A stretch of DNA of 64,000 bases from Mycobacterium attenuatum (lineage in GTDB: Bacteria; Actinomycetota; Actinomycetes; Mycobacteriales; Mycobacteriaceae), in NCBI RefSeq assembly GCF_900566085.1, contig NZ_UPHT01000073.1, forward strand, positions 151,072-215,071, given 5' to 3'. The position numbers and the translations under genes are program-made. The stretch's first letter is position 1; each line of letters opens with the position of its first letter. Positions 47,652 to 58,641 of this stretch are shown piece by piece. The notes below the pieces were generated by a model. That model saw only the letters and a list, made by a program, of their open reading frames with translations. It did no database searches and had not been told where the DNA came from.

Positions 47652-47656
47652 CGCGG

Positions 47657-49081
47657 CTACCGCCCGGCCGTGACAACTTGTGCGGTAGCACCGCCGGTGC
47701 CTGGCAACGGAATCCGAGACACCTCCGGAGTGGCCAGCTGCCCCGCCAGCCAGGGCAGCGCCCGCACGAACGCCTGGTCGGCAAATGGCCAGTCGTGCTT
47801 GCCCGGTTGGGGAATCACCGCGCAGTCGATGCCGCTGGTCCGGCCCAGCGCGCACAGCGCATTGGCGGCAGCCGTCTGGTTGCTCGGATTGGCGGCGGCG
47901 TCGCGCCCGGCCATCCGCATGGCGGCGGTGTCGGCAATCGGAGTATCCCGGTGTGCCGCCGGCTGACCGGGAACAGAGATGGCGAACCAACCCGAAACCC
48001 CGGTATACGGGCCATGCCGGGTGATCACCGTGGTCGGATCGAACGCGGCCCAGGCGTCGGCGTTGCCGCCGAACAGCCTGGCAATGGTTTCGGTCTTGTT
48101 TCCCGCGTTCGGGTAGAAATCGCCGGCGACGTCGACGAATGCGCTGAACAGATCAGGGTGCATCACCGTCAAATCCACTGCGCAGGTCCCGCCCATCGAC
48201 CAGCCCACAACGCCCCAGTTGCGCTGCTGTGAGCTGACGCCGAATTTGGAAATTATATATGGCACAACGTCTTTGGTCAGGTGATCGGCCGCGTTGCCGC
48301 GTCTTCCGTTGACGCATTCGGTGTCGTTGTTGAACGCGCCACCGGAGTCGACGAAGACCAGCACAGGCGCATTGCCGTGGTGAGCGGTGGCAAATTCGTC
48401 CACCGTCTGCACCGCGTTGCCCGCTCTCGCCCAATCGGCAGGGGTGTTGAACTGCCCGCCGATCATCATCGCGACGGGCAATCGCGGGGGCGGATCACTC
48501 GCGAACCACGCGGGCGGCAGGTACACCAGTTCCCCACGATGTTTGAAGTGTGATGCGGTGGCCGGGATGGTCACAGGCACCACGCTGCCGTGCGACGGCC
48601 GCGGCCCCTTGCCCGCCATCGCGGTAACGCTGGCTGGGTCTGCCTGATCGGGCAGCGGACCCGAGGTGAGCTGGCTCCACGCGGCCTGAACGGTCGGGAA
48701 ATAGCCCACCCAGAGGTTGAGCGCCAGCGCCGCACTGAGCACGCAGAGTGGCACCGCCGTCAGCGATGCGCCGCGACCCCACCAGCGCGCGCTGCGCCAG
48801 CCCAGGACCAGCACTGTCGCGGCCACACCCGTCAGACCGGCCCACACCCAGAGGGCAGCGGGGGCCGGCTCATTGGCAAGACCGCCGAGGTACCACCCGG
48901 TCACCCAGGCCGTCGCGCCGCCCACGGCCGTCGCCGCGGGCAGCCGACGCCACCGCGATCCGATTGCCAGCAGCAGCACGATCGCGGTGACCAGCTGGAC
49001 CGCGATCGGCAGCCAGCCGTGCATGAGCGAGGTGTGAGCACTGGCCAGCGGTTGCGCAAGATACGCCGTCGACGCTGTCAC
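47657..49081 (-). CDS. Membrane-anchored alpha/beta-hydrolase esterase (antigen 85-like fold)
   Basis: 474 residues; Rv1639c orthologue (489 recalled). Four hydrophobic helices at about 23-40, 50-67, 77-95 and 105-122 anchor an extracytoplasmic esterase-D/mycolyltransferase-type domain. Nucleophile motif GWSMGG near residue 295; Asp in FVDVAGDFYP and His in QPGKHDWPF near 435 complete a triad. The FVDSGGAFNNDTECVNG segment resembles the substrate loop of antigen 85 proteins. A role in cell-envelope lipid or ester metabolism is likely but unproven. Minus strand, in line with lysX. Confidence 0.88.
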   Translation of the reverse strand: MTASTAYLAQPLASAHTSLMHGWLPIAVQLVTAIVLLLAIGSRWRRLPAATAVGGATAWVTGWYLGGLANEPAPAALWVWAGLTGVAATVLVLGWRSARWWGRGASLTAVPLCVLSAALALNLWVGYFPTVQAAWSQLTSGPLPDQADPASVTAMAGKGPRPSHGSVVPVTIPATASHFKHRGELVYLPPAWFASDPPPRLPVAMMIGGQFNTPADWARAGNAVQTVDEFATAHHGNAPVLVFVDSGGAFNNDTECVNGRRGNAADHLTKDVVPYIISKFGVSSQQRNWGVVGWSMGGTCAVDLTVMHPDLFSAFVDVAGDFYPNAGNKTETIARLFGGNADAWAAFDPTTVITRHGPYTGVSGWFAISVPGQPAAHRDTPIADTAAMRMAGRDAAANPSNQTAAANALCALGRTSGIDCAVIPQPGKHDWPFADQAFVRALPWLAGQLATPEVSRIPLPGTGGATAQVVTAGR

Positions 49082-49166
49082 AGGAACTATTGTGATCGCT
49101 TGTTAACCATCCGGGAACGTGTTCATCGAATGTTCGCTGTGTGTTAGCTGGGAGACCCGGACCGGC

Positions 49167-52100
49167 CTAATGCGGCTTGGCCAACGGAAATGGAAGCGTC
49201 TCGCGAATGCTGCGTCCGGTGATCAGCATGACTACCCGGTCGATGCCCATACCCAGCCCGCCGGTCGGTGGCATCGCGTATTCCAGGGCTTGCAGAAAGT
49301 CTTCGTCGAGCTGCATCGCCTCGGGATCGCCACCGGCCGCCAGCAGCGATTGTTCCTGCAGACGACGCCGCTGCTCCACCGGGTCGGTGAGCTCGCTGTA
49401 GGCGGTAGCGAGCTCGATGCCCCAGGCCACCAGGTCCCATCGTTCGGCGACTCCGAGCTTGCTGCGGTGCGGCCGTGTCAGCGGCGACACCGACGTAGGG
49501 AAGTCGATGTAGAACGTCGGCCGCTCGGTACGGTTTTCGACCAGGTGCTCGTACAGCTCGAGGACCACGGCGCCGGCGTCCCACTGTGCCCGAAAGGGGA
49601 TGTGGGCCGCATCGGACAACCTGCGCAGCGTCGCCAAGTTGGTGTTGGCGTCGATGCGCTCACCGAGGGCCTCGGAAACCGCGTCGTGGACCGTCTTGAC
49701 TGGCCACACACCGGAGATGTCCACCGGTTGCACGCCCCCGTTGCCGGTGGGCCGCATCGCGATCGGTGCACCATTGGCGGCCTGGGCGGCGTTCTGGATG
49801 AGCTCGCGGCAGCTGTCCAGCCAGACCAGGTAGTCCGCATGCGCTTGATAGGCCTCGAGCAAAGTGAACTCCGGGTTGTGACTGAAGTCGACGCCCTCAT
49901 TGCGGAAGGCCCGGCCCAGTTCGAATACCCGTTCCACGCCGCCGACGCACAGCCGCTTCAGATACAGCTCCGGTGCGATGCGCAGGAAGAGGTCCATGGA
50001 GTAGCTGTTGATGTGCGTGACAAAGGGTCTGGCGGCGGCTCCGCCATGCACCTGCTGCAGGATCGGCGTCTCGACTTCGATGAAGTCCTTGGCGAATAGC
50101 GTTTCCCGGACGGAGCGCAACACCGCGCTGCGTGCGGTGAGCAGGTCCCGGGACTCGGCGTTGACCGCCAAGTCGACATAACGCGTCCGGACTCGGGCCT
50201 CCGGATCGGTCAACCCCTTCCACTTGTTGGGCAACGGCCGCAAGCATTTGCCGATCAGGCGCCAGTTGGTCACGATCAGTGAACGGGTGCCACGCTTGCT
50301 GGAACCCATGTGCCCCGCCATCTCCACCAGGTCACCAAGGTCGATGGTGGCGTTGAAGTCGGCGGCGCGGCCCTGCTGCAGGCATGAATTATCCAGCAGC
50401 ACTTGCATTTCACCGGTCCAGTCGCGCAGGTGCGCAAATAACACGCCACCGTAGTGGCGTACCCGCAGGATGCGCCCCGACACCGACAAAGTGGCCTCAT
50501 CGCCTGCGGCCAGCGCCTGTGCGACCGTGTGGCTGGGCGGCCGGCCGACCGGATAAGCATCAATGCCGTTGCGTCGCAAGGCCTTCAGTTTGTTCAGTCG
50601 AACCCGGACCTGCTCCGGCAGGCGATGCCGTACTTCGTCGTCGTCGGTGAGGTCCACCTGCTGCAGCTCGACGAGATCCGGCGCCGAGCCGTCGGGATGC
50701 AACAGTCCACTGGCCGCCAGCCGTTCCGGTACCGCCGGATGGTGCCCGGTGTGTGCCTTATTGCGACGGCTGAACGGCAGTACCAGGAAGCCCTCAGCGA
50801 TCACCGAGGCGACGCCCACCTTAGGTATCAACCGCGCATCCTCGTAACAGGCGTAGCGGGGCACCCATTGGGGCTGATACTTCTGGTTGGACCGGTAGAG
50901 CGTTTCGATCTGCCACCACCGCGAAAAAAAGACCAGCAACCCACGCCATAGCCGGGCAATCGGCCCGGCACCAAGCTGCGCGCCCTGCTCGAAGGCGGAG
51001 CGAAACATCGCAAAATTCAGCGAGATACGGCTCAGGCCAAGGCTTTCGGCGTGCAGAGCAAGTTCGCTGACCATGAGTTCGATGGTGCCGTTGGGCGATT
51101 CGGGCGAGCGGCGCATCAAGTCCAGCGAGACGCCGGTGGTGCCCCACGGCACCAATGACAGCATCGCCACCACCTGGTGGTCCGGGTCCAGCGCCTCGAC
51201 CAATAAACAATCAGAGTCCGCCGGGTCGCCGAGGCGGCCCAGCGCCATCGAGAACCCGCGCTCGGTTTCGGTGTCGCGCCAGGCATCTGCACGCGCAACG
51301 GTCTGCTCCATTTCCGCCGCCAAAATGTCGCGGTGTCGCCGGATGCGCACCGTCAATCCGGCCCGGCGCGCCCGGGTCACTGCCTGGCGCACGCCGCGCA
51401 TCTCCGGGCCGGACAACTTGAAATCGGCGGGCCGCAGAATCGCCTCGTCGCCCAGCTCCAAAGCGTTCAAACCCGCTTCCCGATATGCCTGGGCGCCTTG
51501 CGAACTGGCGCCCATAACACCGGGGGACCAACCGTAGGTCTGGCACAGCCGTAGCCATGCGTCGACGGCTTGTGGCCATGCCCGGGGATCGCCCACCGGG
51601 TCCCCGCTGGCCAGGCAGACGCCGATTTCGACGCGGTAGGTGACGGCGGCGCGGCCGCTGGGTGCGAATACCACCGACTTGTCGCGACGGGTGGCGAAGT
51701 AGGCCAGTGAGTCGTTTTGGCCATACAGCTCCACCAACCCGCGGATGGCCGACTCGTCCTCTCCGGTCAGTGCGTTGTCGGCGCGTTGCGACTGAAACAG
51801 CACGATGGTGGTCGCGATCAGGGCGAAGGCTCCGAACAAGCCGAAGATGGCGTTGAGGAAGACGTGTGGCCGGCCGGTGAACAGGTCGGGATCGGCGAGG
51901 GCGAATCCGATCACCCGGTTGGCCACGTACGGTAGCCGGTCTTGCGGTGCCAGCGATCCCGGGAACAGCTCGACCAAACCCCAGGACACCAGGATTCCGA
52001 TGGTTCCGCCGGCTAACAGCACCGCGGCCGCTTTGAACAGTGCGCCCCGGCGCACCTTGGCCCAGAACTCGCGATACGCCAGCACCAGCACGACGATCGC

Positions 52101-52670
52101 GACGACGTGGACCGCGAAGCCCAGGTTTTCGCCGAAGTTCTGGGCCGCGGTGTTGCCCCCGGCGGCGATATCGGCGGCGTTCAAGAAGGCGGCGAGCACC
52201 ATGTTTCCCAGCAACAGCAACCAGGCAATCCGTTTGCGTGCGGTCAGCGCGGCGGCCAGCAAAGCCAGCACGAAGGACCACGCGAAGCTGGTATCGGGGA
52301 AGTTGAACAGGTAGCTGTTGATGAACTCCCGGGGAACCTTGATGATCCACCGAATCAGCGGCGACATGCTCGCCAGCAGCGACAGCGTCGCGATGACTCC
52401 GACGGTCCAGCCGGCTGCCGCGGGAACCCAGTGATACCGCGAGACGGGCCTGCTCTCCATCGAACGAGGCTTTGCGAGGGTCACAAACCGCGAGGATATT
52501 CCCTCGAACCGGGAAAATCCTGGCGACGGGTCGCTGGATTGCACTGCTCGACGCGCGTGGGCTGGCGCGCAGGTCGGCTCGTTACCCGAGGGAGGGGAAG
52601 CGGCTGTTAGACTTGCGGCTGCGACCATCCCGGCGAAGGCCAGGAACAGTAAGTGGAGTCCCACTCCCAC
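49167..52670 (-). CDS. lysX: LysX: MprF-type lysyl-phosphatidylglycerol synthase fused to lysyl-tRNA synthetase
   Basis: 1167 residues (1172 recalled for M. tuberculosis). Residues about 75-290 hold six to seven membrane helices; 300-620 form the MprF/DUF2156 transferase with [29 protein letters not shown] and [12 protein letters not shown]; 670-1167 are a class II lysyl-tRNA synthetase with an OB-fold anticodon domain and motifs 1-3 ([39 protein letters not shown]). It makes Lys-tRNA and passes lysine to phosphatidylglycerol, lowering envelope negative charge and giving resistance to cationic peptides. Start GTG 52670; ATG 52628, 23 nt after a TACTGT box, is an alternative. Confidence 0.96.
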   Translation of the reverse strand: MGVGLHLLFLAFAGMVAAASLTAASPPSGNEPTCAPAHARRAVQSSDPSPGFSRFEGISSRFVTLAKPRSMESRPVSRYHWVPAAAGWTVGVIATLSLLASMSPLIRWIIKVPREFINSYLFNFPDTSFAWSFVLALLAAALTARKRIAWLLLLGNMVLAAFLNAADIAAGGNTAAQNFGENLGFAVHVVAIVVLVLAYREFWAKVRRGALFKAAAVLLAGGTIGILVSWGLVELFPGSLAPQDRLPYVANRVIGFALADPDLFTGRPHVFLNAIFGLFGAFALIATTIVLFQSQRADNALTGEDESAIRGLVELYGQNDSLAYFATRRDKSVVFAPSGRAAVTYRVEIGVCLASGDPVGDPRAWPQAVDAWLRLCQTYGWSPGVMGASSQGAQAYREAGLNALELGDEAILRPADFKLSGPEMRGVRQAVTRARRAGLTVRIRRHRDILAAEMEQTVARADAWRDTETERGFSMALGRLGDPADSDCLLVEALDPDHQVVAMLSLVPWGTTGVSLDLMRRSPESPNGTIELMVSELALHAESLGLSRISLNFAMFRSAFEQGAQLGAGPIARLWRGLLVFFSRWWQIETLYRSNQKYQPQWVPRYACYEDARLIPKVGVASVIAEGFLVLPFSRRNKAHTGHHPAVPERLAASGLLHPDGSAPDLVELQQVDLTDDDEVRHRLPEQVRVRLNKLKALRRNGIDAYPVGRPPSHTVAQALAAGDEATLSVSGRILRVRHYGGVLFAHLRDWTGEMQVLLDNSCLQQGRAADFNATIDLGDLVEMAGHMGSSKRGTRSLIVTNWRLIGKCLRPLPNKWKGLTDPEARVRTRYVDLAVNAESRDLLTARSAVLRSVRETLFAKDFIEVETPILQQVHGGAAARPFVTHINSYSMDLFLRIAPELYLKRLCVGGVERVFELGRAFRNEGVDFSHNPEFTLLEAYQAHADYLVWLDSCRELIQNAAQAANGAPIAMRPTGNGGVQPVDISGVWPVKTVHDAVSEALGERIDANTNLATLRRLSDAAHIPFRAQWDAGAVVLELYEHLVENRTERPTFYIDFPTSVSPLTRPHRSKLGVAERWDLVAWGIELATAYSELTDPVEQRRRLQEQSLLAAGGDPEAMQLDEDFLQALEYAMPPTGGLGMGIDRVVMLITGRSIRETLPFPLAKPH
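52608..52613 (+). promoter_or_regulatory. Candidate -10 box of the infC-rpmI-rplT operon
   Basis: TAGACT, with a start near 52620, would give an infC leader of about 290 nt. No clear -35 is seen. The long leader is unusual here, where many genes have none. Confidence 0.35.
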
Positions 52671-52800
52671 CGCTGGTCACGAAAAGTAGCAAGGCACTTT
52701 TCCAGGCCAGGCGGTCCGGTCACAGGCATATCGCAATGCCTGTTCTGCGCGTCGCGCAGGCGGCTGGAGTTTTCTCGAGCCGCGATCGGTCGGCATTGGG

Positions 52801-52823
52801 CCCTGCTTCGGCAGGGTTTTTTT
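52801..52823 (+). terminator. Intrinsic terminator-like hairpin in the infC leader (attenuator candidate)
   Basis: CCCTGC-TTCG-GCAGGG followed by seven T residues. A 6-bp GC stem with a UUCG tetraloop and a U-tract is a classic intrinsic terminator, which is rare in mycobacteria. It lies 86 nt before the ATC start of infC and inside the transcript, so it may attenuate the operon. Confidence 0.75.
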
Positions 52824-52908
52824 GCTGATGGCTGGTGTTTCCACTGCTGATTCCGGCCCGGCGTCTGGGCGCTGGCCGCAGCGGAAGAAAGCCAACAAGG
52901 GAGGCCAC

Positions 52909-53490
<582 letters not shown>

Positions 53491-53530
53491 CTCGCTAGCC
53501 AAAACCCGAACTCACCAGGACTGAGGAAAA

Positions 53531-53725
53531 ATGCCCAAGGCCAAAACCCACAGCGGGGCCTCGAAGCGGTTCCGGCGCACCGGGACCGGAAAGATTGTCC
53601 GGCAGAAAGCCAACCGCCGGCATCTGTTCGAGCACAAGCCGTCGACCCGCACCAGGCGCCTGGAAGGCCGTACGACAGTGGCGGCTAACGACACCAAGCG
53701 GGTCAATGCGCTGCTGAACGGTTAG
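53531..53725 (+). CDS. rpmI: Ribosomal protein L35
   Basis: 64 residues. [21 protein letters not shown] at the N-terminus and the very basic rest are diagnostic. Large-subunit protein. ATG 53531 follows GAGGAAAA at 53522. It lies 40 bp after infC in the universally conserved order infC-rpmI-rplT. L20 autoregulates rpmI-rplT in other bacteria. Confidence 0.97.
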   Translation: MPKAKTHSGASKRFRRTGTGKIVRQKANRRHLFEHKPSTRTRRLEGRTTVAANDTKRVNALLNG

Positions 53726-53801
53726 CCGGCGCCCCGTAGCACCGGCTGGCGCCGGTACCTGACCACGTACGTCCGAGTCCGAACGAGAGTAGGAACCATC
53801 C

Positions 53802-54191
53802 ATGGCACGCGTAAAGCGGGCAGTCAACGCCCACAAAAAGCGGCGCTCAGTCCTCAAGGCATCGAAAGGTTACCGCGGGCAGCGGTCGCGGCTTTACCGC
53901 AAAGCCAAAGAGCAGCAGCTGCATTCGCTGAGCTACGCCTACCGCGACCGGCGGGCGCGTAAGGGCGAGTTCCGCAAATTGTGGATCTCGCGGATCAACG
54001 CGGCGGCGCGCGCCAACGACATCACCTACAACCGGCTGATCCAGGGACTCAAGGCCGCTGGTGTCGAGGTGGACCGCAAGAACCTCGCCGATATCGCGGT
54101 TACCGATCCGACGGCGTTCACCGCGCTCGTGGAGGTCGCCCGCGCAGCCCTGCCCGAGGACGTCAACGCCCCCTCCCCAGAGGCCGCTTAA
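53802..54191 (+). CDS. rplT: Ribosomal protein L20
   Basis: 129 residues. [32 protein letters not shown] and the later [14 protein letters not shown] with [23 protein letters not shown] are diagnostic. Binds 23S rRNA early in assembly. A purine-rich GAGAGTAGGA precedes ATG 53802. The C-terminus ([11 protein letters not shown]) is slightly extended relative to E. coli. Confidence 0.98.
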   Translation: MARVKRAVNAHKKRRSVLKASKGYRGQRSRLYRKAKEQQLHSLSYAYRDRRARKGEFRKLWISRINAAARANDITYNRLIQGLKAAGVEVDRKNLADIAVTDPTAFTALVEVARAALPEDVNAPSPEAA

Positions 54192-54202
54192 GCCCGCATC
54201 CG

Positions 54203-54988
54203 GTGCTCACCGAACGCTCGGCCAGGGTCGCCGCCGCGGTCAAACTGCATCGCCACGTCGGCCGGCGTCGCGCGAACCGGTTCCTCGCCGAGGGTCCCAA
54301 CCTGGTCGAGGCCGCGTCGGAACGCGGACTGGTCCGGGAGGTGTTTGTCACCGAGGCCGCGGCACAGCGGCACGATTCCTGGTTGGCCGGCCATGACGCG
54401 CCGGTCCATCTGGTCACCGAGCGTGCCGCAAAAGCCTTGTCTGACACGGTTACCCCGGCGGGACTGGTCGCGGTGTGCGACATTCCGTCGGCTCACCTGG
54501 ACGATGTGCTGAGCCGCGCACCGCGGCTCATCGCGACTGCCGTCGAAATCAGCGAGCCAGGTAACGCCGGGACACTGATCCGCATCGCCGACGCCATGGG
54601 CGCCGCAGCGGTCATCTTTGCCGGACCCAGCGTCGACCCCTACAACGGCAAGTGTGTACGCGCGTCCGCCGGCAGCATTTGCAACCTTCCTGTCGTCGCC
54701 GTTGCAGACACCCACGCCGCCGTCATGTCGTTGCGGGATGCGGGGCTGCAGGTACTGGCCACTGCCATAGACGGTGAGACGTCCCTCGACGATGCCGATC
54801 CGCTGCTGGGAGTTGCGACGGCGTGGTTGTTCGGCCCCGAATCACACGGGCTGTCCGCCGAGATCGCCGGCGCGGCAGACCACCGGGTGCGCATCCCGAT
54901 GTCCGGCCGAGCCGAGAGCCTGAACATCGCCGCCGCCGCGGCTATCTGCCTGTACCAAAGCGCCCGGGCATTGAGCGGCACTCGCTGA
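54203..54988 (+). CDS. tsnR: SpoU-family 23S rRNA/tRNA 2'-O-methyltransferase
   Basis: 261 residues from GTG 54203, 11 bp after rplT (260 recalled for Rv1644). N-terminal substrate-binding domain with RRRANRFLAEGPNLVEAA. SPOUT domain with the three motifs: EISEPGNAGTLIRIADAMGA, WLFGPESHGLS and IPMSGRAESLNIAAAAAICLYQ, which form the knot and bind S-adenosylmethionine. The catalytic Arg is in motif 1. The name follows thiostrepton-resistance methyltransferases, but the true RNA target is not known. Part of the infC operon by spacing. Confidence 0.93.
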   Translation: MLTERSARVAAAVKLHRHVGRRRANRFLAEGPNLVEAASERGLVREVFVTEAAAQRHDSWLAGHDAPVHLVTERAAKALSDTVTPAGLVAVCDIPSAHLDDVLSRAPRLIATAVEISEPGNAGTLIRIADAMGAAAVIFAGPSVDPYNGKCVRASAGSICNLPVVAVADTHAAVMSLRDAGLQVLATAIDGETSLDDADPLLGVATAWLFGPESHGLSAEIAGAADHRVRIPMSGRAESLNIAAAAAICLYQSARALSGTR

Positions 54989-55000
54989 ATCGTCTGCGTT

Positions 55001-56065
55001 TCATGCGGCCCTGGCCGCCCGGCCGCGGCCGCGGGCGGGACGCAGGCCGGCCAGTGAGAGCGTGTTGTGCACCAACGATCCCGCGCGCTCCATGATCAGC
55101 CGGGCCGGCTCCAGCGGGAACGGCGCGAAGCCGCGGGCGCGCGGTGGGAAGTAGTGCATCGGCAGTCCGCGGCGGTCTCGCGGCGGCGCCATGAACGCGG
55201 GCGCTTCGACCAGCGGGGCATCGCTTCGGGTACGGCCCGCGGCCCGGCGGTAGGCGGACAGCGCGCGGGGATGCAGCCTGATCTCGTCGGGCACCGCGAG
55301 GAACGCCAGCTCTACCACCTTGCCGAACAAGCGCAGCAACACCTCGTCACCGGGGGTCCAATGCATCCCCGCCTTCTCGCGGACAGCTGGCTCGAACAAG
55401 CCCGCGGCGATCCAGCGCTGGCCGGCGACCAGCGGCTTGAACAGCTGGTCCCAAACGGGAGTGGGCATCAGAACGAACTTCGGCTTGGGTATGCGCATGT
55501 TGAAGATGTCCAGGGTCGCCTGGTTGATCTCGAGTTCCTCCCGGCAGGTCCGGTCCCAGTACTCCTGAAAGTCCTCCCACGACTTGGGTACCGGCCGCAT
55601 GCTCATGCCATACATGCAGTACCAGCGCACATGCTCATCGAACAGCTGGCGCTTCTCGGCCTCGGTCAAGCCGCCGCAGAAGTATTCGGCGACCTTGATG
55701 ACGAGCATGAAGAACGTGGCATGCGCCCAGTAGAAAGTTTCCGGGTTCAGGGCGTGATAGCGACGACCCTCGGCGTCGACTCCCTTGATCGTGCGGTGGT
55801 AGCCCTTGATCTGCTCGCCGGTCTGGGCTGCCCGGTCACCGTCGTAGACGACGCCCATGATGGGGTACACGGATCGGGCCACCCGCTGCAGCGGTTCTCG
55901 CAGCAGGATCGAATGCTCGGTAACGCCGGCGCCCAGCTCCGGATACATGTTCTGGATCGCGCCGATCCACACGCCCATCATTCCGGTGCGCAGGTCACCG
56001 AAGTATCTCCAGGTCAGTGAATCGGGTCCGAGTGGCTCGACTGGTGTCGTCGATGTGGCAGTCAT
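55001..56065 (-). CDS. MpaB/latex-clearing-type oxygenase (DUF2236)
   Basis: 354 residues from ATG 56065, which follows GTGGAGG (351 recalled for Rv1645c). The DUF2236 core is seen: LTWRYFGDLRTGMMGVWIGAIQNMYPELGAGV at the start, RVARSVYPIMGVVYDG, and the haem-ligand region HALNPETFYWAHATFFMLVIKVAEYF. The family includes the rubber oxygenase Lcp and fungal MpaB, haem b enzymes that cleave carbon-carbon bonds in isoprenoids. The natural substrate in mycobacteria is unknown. Convergent with tsnR, 12 bp apart. Confidence 0.9.
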   Translation of the reverse strand: MTATSTTPVEPLGPDSLTWRYFGDLRTGMMGVWIGAIQNMYPELGAGVTEHSILLREPLQRVARSVYPIMGVVYDGDRAAQTGEQIKGYHRTIKGVDAEGRRYHALNPETFYWAHATFFMLVIKVAEYFCGGLTEAEKRQLFDEHVRWYCMYGMSMRPVPKSWEDFQEYWDRTCREELEINQATLDIFNMRIPKPKFVLMPTPVWDQLFKPLVAGQRWIAAGLFEPAVREKAGMHWTPGDEVLLRLFGKVVELAFLAVPDEIRLHPRALSAYRRAAGRTRSDAPLVEAPAFMAPPRDRRGLPMHYFPPRARGFAPFPLEPARLIMERAGSLVHNTLSLAGLRPARGRGRAARAA

Positions 56066-56125
56066 CGTGGCCTCCACGCGCTCGATGTGCGCCCACGATA
56101 AACGGTGACAACATGCGTTGTCCAC

Positions 56126-56563
56126 GGTTTCGGCAGCTGGCGTCGCGTGGTGTTAGCCGGTGTCCTCAGCGGCGTGGCGCCCGCGTGATCAGGTTGTTCA
56201 CCGTAACTCCCGATGCCCGGCCGTTCCGCACGCGAGCCGTTTGCTACGGGCGCCGGCCCGCATGTTGTCGAGTACGTGGCAGGCGGCGATATGAGACCGA
56301 GCGGATCAGCTGGACGGTATGGCTTTACCGAAATGGTGTCGAGAGCCGCAGTACAGATCCGGCCGGATGAATTGACTGTCCGGCGGGGGGATGTGCTGGC
56401 CGTATTGCTCCCCGGCGCGGTGATTTCCAGCCGGTGCGGCGCGATGGCAGTCGCTACCGAAGGCCCGAAATGGGGCTAACCAAAAAGGGATTGCTGGGAG
56501 TAGAGTTTCTTTACTGCAGACCACTCGGTGATTTTCTTCTTGACTCAAGCAAGGAGGCCGGCT
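56126..56563. other. Intergenic region before the PE17-like gene
   Basis: About 440 bp. The first two thirds are GC-rich with short open frames of no recognisable sequence. From about 56470 it becomes AT-richer, ending in the Shine-Dalgarno AAGGAGG at 56551-56557. A TAGAGT at 56501-56506 could be a -10 box. No RNA gene or repeat is evident. Confidence 0.5.
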
Positions 56564-57661
56564 TTGTCGATTCTCAGTGTGGCGCCGGACATTATGAACG
56601 CAGCGGCGGGAAATTTAGCGGAAATTGGTTCCGCGATGACCGCGGCCAACGCGGCGGCGGCCCCGCCCACTACCGGGCTGGTGGCGATGGCGGCAGATCA
56701 GGTGTCGGCGGCTGTCACGGCGGCATTTGCGACGCATGCCCAGGACTACCAAGCCCTCAGTGCCCGGATGGCGGCGTTTCACGACCAGTTTGTCCGCAGC
56801 CTGAGCAATGGCGCGGGGGCGTACCTCTGCGCTGAGATCGCCAACGCCGAGCAAAATCTGCTGAATGCGGTGAACGGGCCCGCTATGGCGTTGCTTGGCC
56901 ACCCGTTGCTGGGCAGCTGCGCAGGCTTCGGTGCGCCCACCGCGTCCAGCGGCACCACCGCGGCGGCCGGCGCTGCAACTAGCGCTTCGAGCTCGGGCTG
57001 GAGTGTCGGTTCCGCCGTCAGCACGGCGGGTGCGGCGGTCACCGGGACAACGGCTACCGGGGCGGCTACCGGCACAACGGCTATTGGGGCGGCCACCGGG
57101 GCAACGGCCACCGCCACGGCGGCCGCCGGCGCAATGGCCCCGCCGGCCGCGACCGCTCCCGTGAGTGTTCCGCTGTTGAGTACAAACACCCCGTTCGGTC
57201 CGGTGGGGCTCACACTCAACGGGACCGTGGACCTGACGACCCTTCAAGTTGCCTTTGACTCCGGCTCCCTCGCATTACCCGCGCCGCTCGCACTGGGCAT
57301 TGATGCATTGGGCCCGTATTACCTTGCGACGACGGCGCTCCAAAATAGTGCCACCGCATTCGGCAACGCGATATCGAGCGGGAACCCCTTGGGCGCCGCC
57401 GGCGCACTATTTTTTGCTCCGGTAAACGTCGCAAACAGCTTCCTTTTCGGACACGGCACGATAACGCAGTCGATGCCGGCGCCGTCGGGGTTCGGTTATA
57501 CGGACGTGGCGTTTGGCGTTCCGGTCGGCGGGCTGCTGTCGCCGCTTCAGCCGTTCACGCTTACCCTCACGCCGACCAGCGGAACACCCACCTCGATTGC
57601 GTTGGGCGGAACCCAGGTCGGCGGCCTTATTCCGGGCTTGTTCGGGCTGCTTTCGGGCTGA
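56564..57661 (+). CDS. PE family protein (PE17-like) with TTG start
   Basis: 365 residues. The PE domain (1 to about 95) starts SILSVAPDIMNAAAGNLAEIGSAM and has the helical pair ending in AEIANAEQNLLNAV with a YxxxD/E-type export signal (YLCAE). TTG 56564 is used because it gives the standard PE start and lies 6 nt after AAGGAGG. Residues about 135-215 are an Ala/Thr/Gly repeat (GAATGTTAIGAATGATA). The C-terminal about 155 residues are a strand-rich globular domain (FGPVGLTLNGTVDLTTLQVAF to the end) shared with a subset of PE proteins. PE17 of M. tuberculosis (310 residues as recalled) lies at this place. No PPE gene is adjacent. Confidence 0.9.
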   Translation: MSILSVAPDIMNAAAGNLAEIGSAMTAANAAAAPPTTGLVAMAADQVSAAVTAAFATHAQDYQALSARMAAFHDQFVRSLSNGAGAYLCAEIANAEQNLLNAVNGPAMALLGHPLLGSCAGFGAPTASSGTTAAAGAATSASSSGWSVGSAVSTAGAAVTGTTATGAATGTTAIGAATGATATATAAAGAMAPPAATAPVSVPLLSTNTPFGPVGLTLNGTVDLTTLQVAFDSGSLALPAPLALGIDALGPYYLATTALQNSATAFGNAISSGNPLGAAGALFFAPVNVANSFLFGHGTITQSMPAPSGFGYTDVAFGVPVGGLLSPLQPFTLTLTPTSGTPTSIALGGTQVGGLIPGLFGLLSG

Positions 57662-57714
57662 TCGGCGGGACGCCGGCAGCACGCCTGTGATTGCCTGGCT
57701 CAGCCACTACCACC

Positions 57715-57720
57715 TACCCT
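57715..57720 (+). promoter_or_regulatory. -10 box of the second adenylyl cyclase gene, likely leaderless
   Basis: TACCCT, 6 nt, then GTG 57727. It selects this GTG over a TTG at 57691 and a GTG at 57760. Confidence 0.5.
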
Positions 57721-57726
57721 TGCGAG

Positions 57727-58638
57727 GTGGAGGTCGGGGCTGGCGATGGGGAGTCCGGCGTGCCCGACGAGACGGCGACTGCGCTTGAGCCGTCGGCTTC
57801 GCGTCGGCGTTCTCCAGCGCACTGGCTGCGCTCCACCAATCACAGTCCGGGCGTGGTGGCGTTTGTCCGGCGGGCGCGACGGCTGTTGCCCGGCGATCCT
57901 GAATTCGGTGATCCGCTGTCCACCGCGGGTGATGGCGGTCCGCGTGCCGCGGCACGGGCCGCCGACCGGCTGCTGCGGGATCGCGATGCGGCATCGCGTG
58001 AAGTCAGCCTGGGGGTCCTGCAGGTGTGGCAGGCACTGACCGAGGCGGTTTCGCGGCGCCCGGTGAATCCGGAGGTGACGCTCGTCTTCACCGACCTGGT
58101 GGGTTTCTCGACCTGGTCGCTGCAGGCCGGTGATGAGTCCACCTTGGCGCTGTTGCGCCAGGTGGCCCGGGCTGTCGAGCCGCCACTGCTGGACGCCGGC
58201 GGCCACATCGTCAAGCGGATGGGTGACGGGATCATGGCGGTGTTTCGCAATCCCGCTGTGGCTGTGCGTGCCGTGCTCATCGCTCGGGAGGCGTTGAGCA
58301 CAGTCGAAGTGGCGGGCTACACGCCGCGGATGCGGGTCGGCATCCACACCGGCCGGCCGCAGCGGCTGGCGGCTGACTGGCTCGGTGTCGACGTCAACAT
58401 CGCCGCTCGCGTTATGGAACGCGCCACCAAAGGTGGCATCATGATATCGAGTCCCACCCTAGACTTGATCCCGCAAAGCGAACTGGACGCATTGGGTGTC
58501 GTAGCCAAGCGCGCACGTCGACCGATGTTCTCCAGCAAGCTCACCGGCATTCCGCCGGACTTGGTCATATACCGCCTCAAACCTCGTAAGGAGTTGCCAG
58601 CTTTTGGTGACGTTGCCGAAACAGAACCGCAGGCATAG
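57727..58638 (+). CDS. Class III adenylyl cyclase, soluble (Rv1647 type)
   Basis: 303 residues from the promoter-selected GTG 57727. An N-terminal helical region of about 110 residues with no membrane segment (ending VLQVWQALTEAVSRRPVNP) precedes one cyclase domain. Metal Asp residues are in LVFTDLVGFSTWS and KRMGDGIMAVF; the GVDVNIAARVMERA motif supplies Asp, Asn and Arg for base selection and catalysis. The lysine before RMGDG may replace the base-contacting Lys. The M. tuberculosis enzyme is reported active as an adenylyl cyclase. The membrane protein gene starts 3 bp later, so an operon is likely. Confidence 0.9.
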   Translation: MEVGAGDGESGVPDETATALEPSASRRRSPAHWLRSTNHSPGVVAFVRRARRLLPGDPEFGDPLSTAGDGGPRAAARAADRLLRDRDAASREVSLGVLQVWQALTEAVSRRPVNPEVTLVFTDLVGFSTWSLQAGDESTLALLRQVARAVEPPLLDAGGHIVKRMGDGIMAVFRNPAVAVRAVLIAREALSTVEVAGYTPRMRVGIHTGRPQRLAADWLGVDVNIAARVMERATKGGIMISSPTLDLIPQSELDALGVVAKRARRPMFSSKLTGIPPDLVIYRLKPRKELPAFGDVAETEPQA

Positions 58639-58641
58639 TAG

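Noticed and set aside
51211..52350. 379-residue frame within lysX
   Set aside because: Same-strand shadow of LysX, Arg-rich and without motifs.
56213..56479. 88-residue frame before the PE17-like gene
   Set aside because: No ribosome site, no recognisable sequence and several overlapping frames of equal quality; treated as non-coding.
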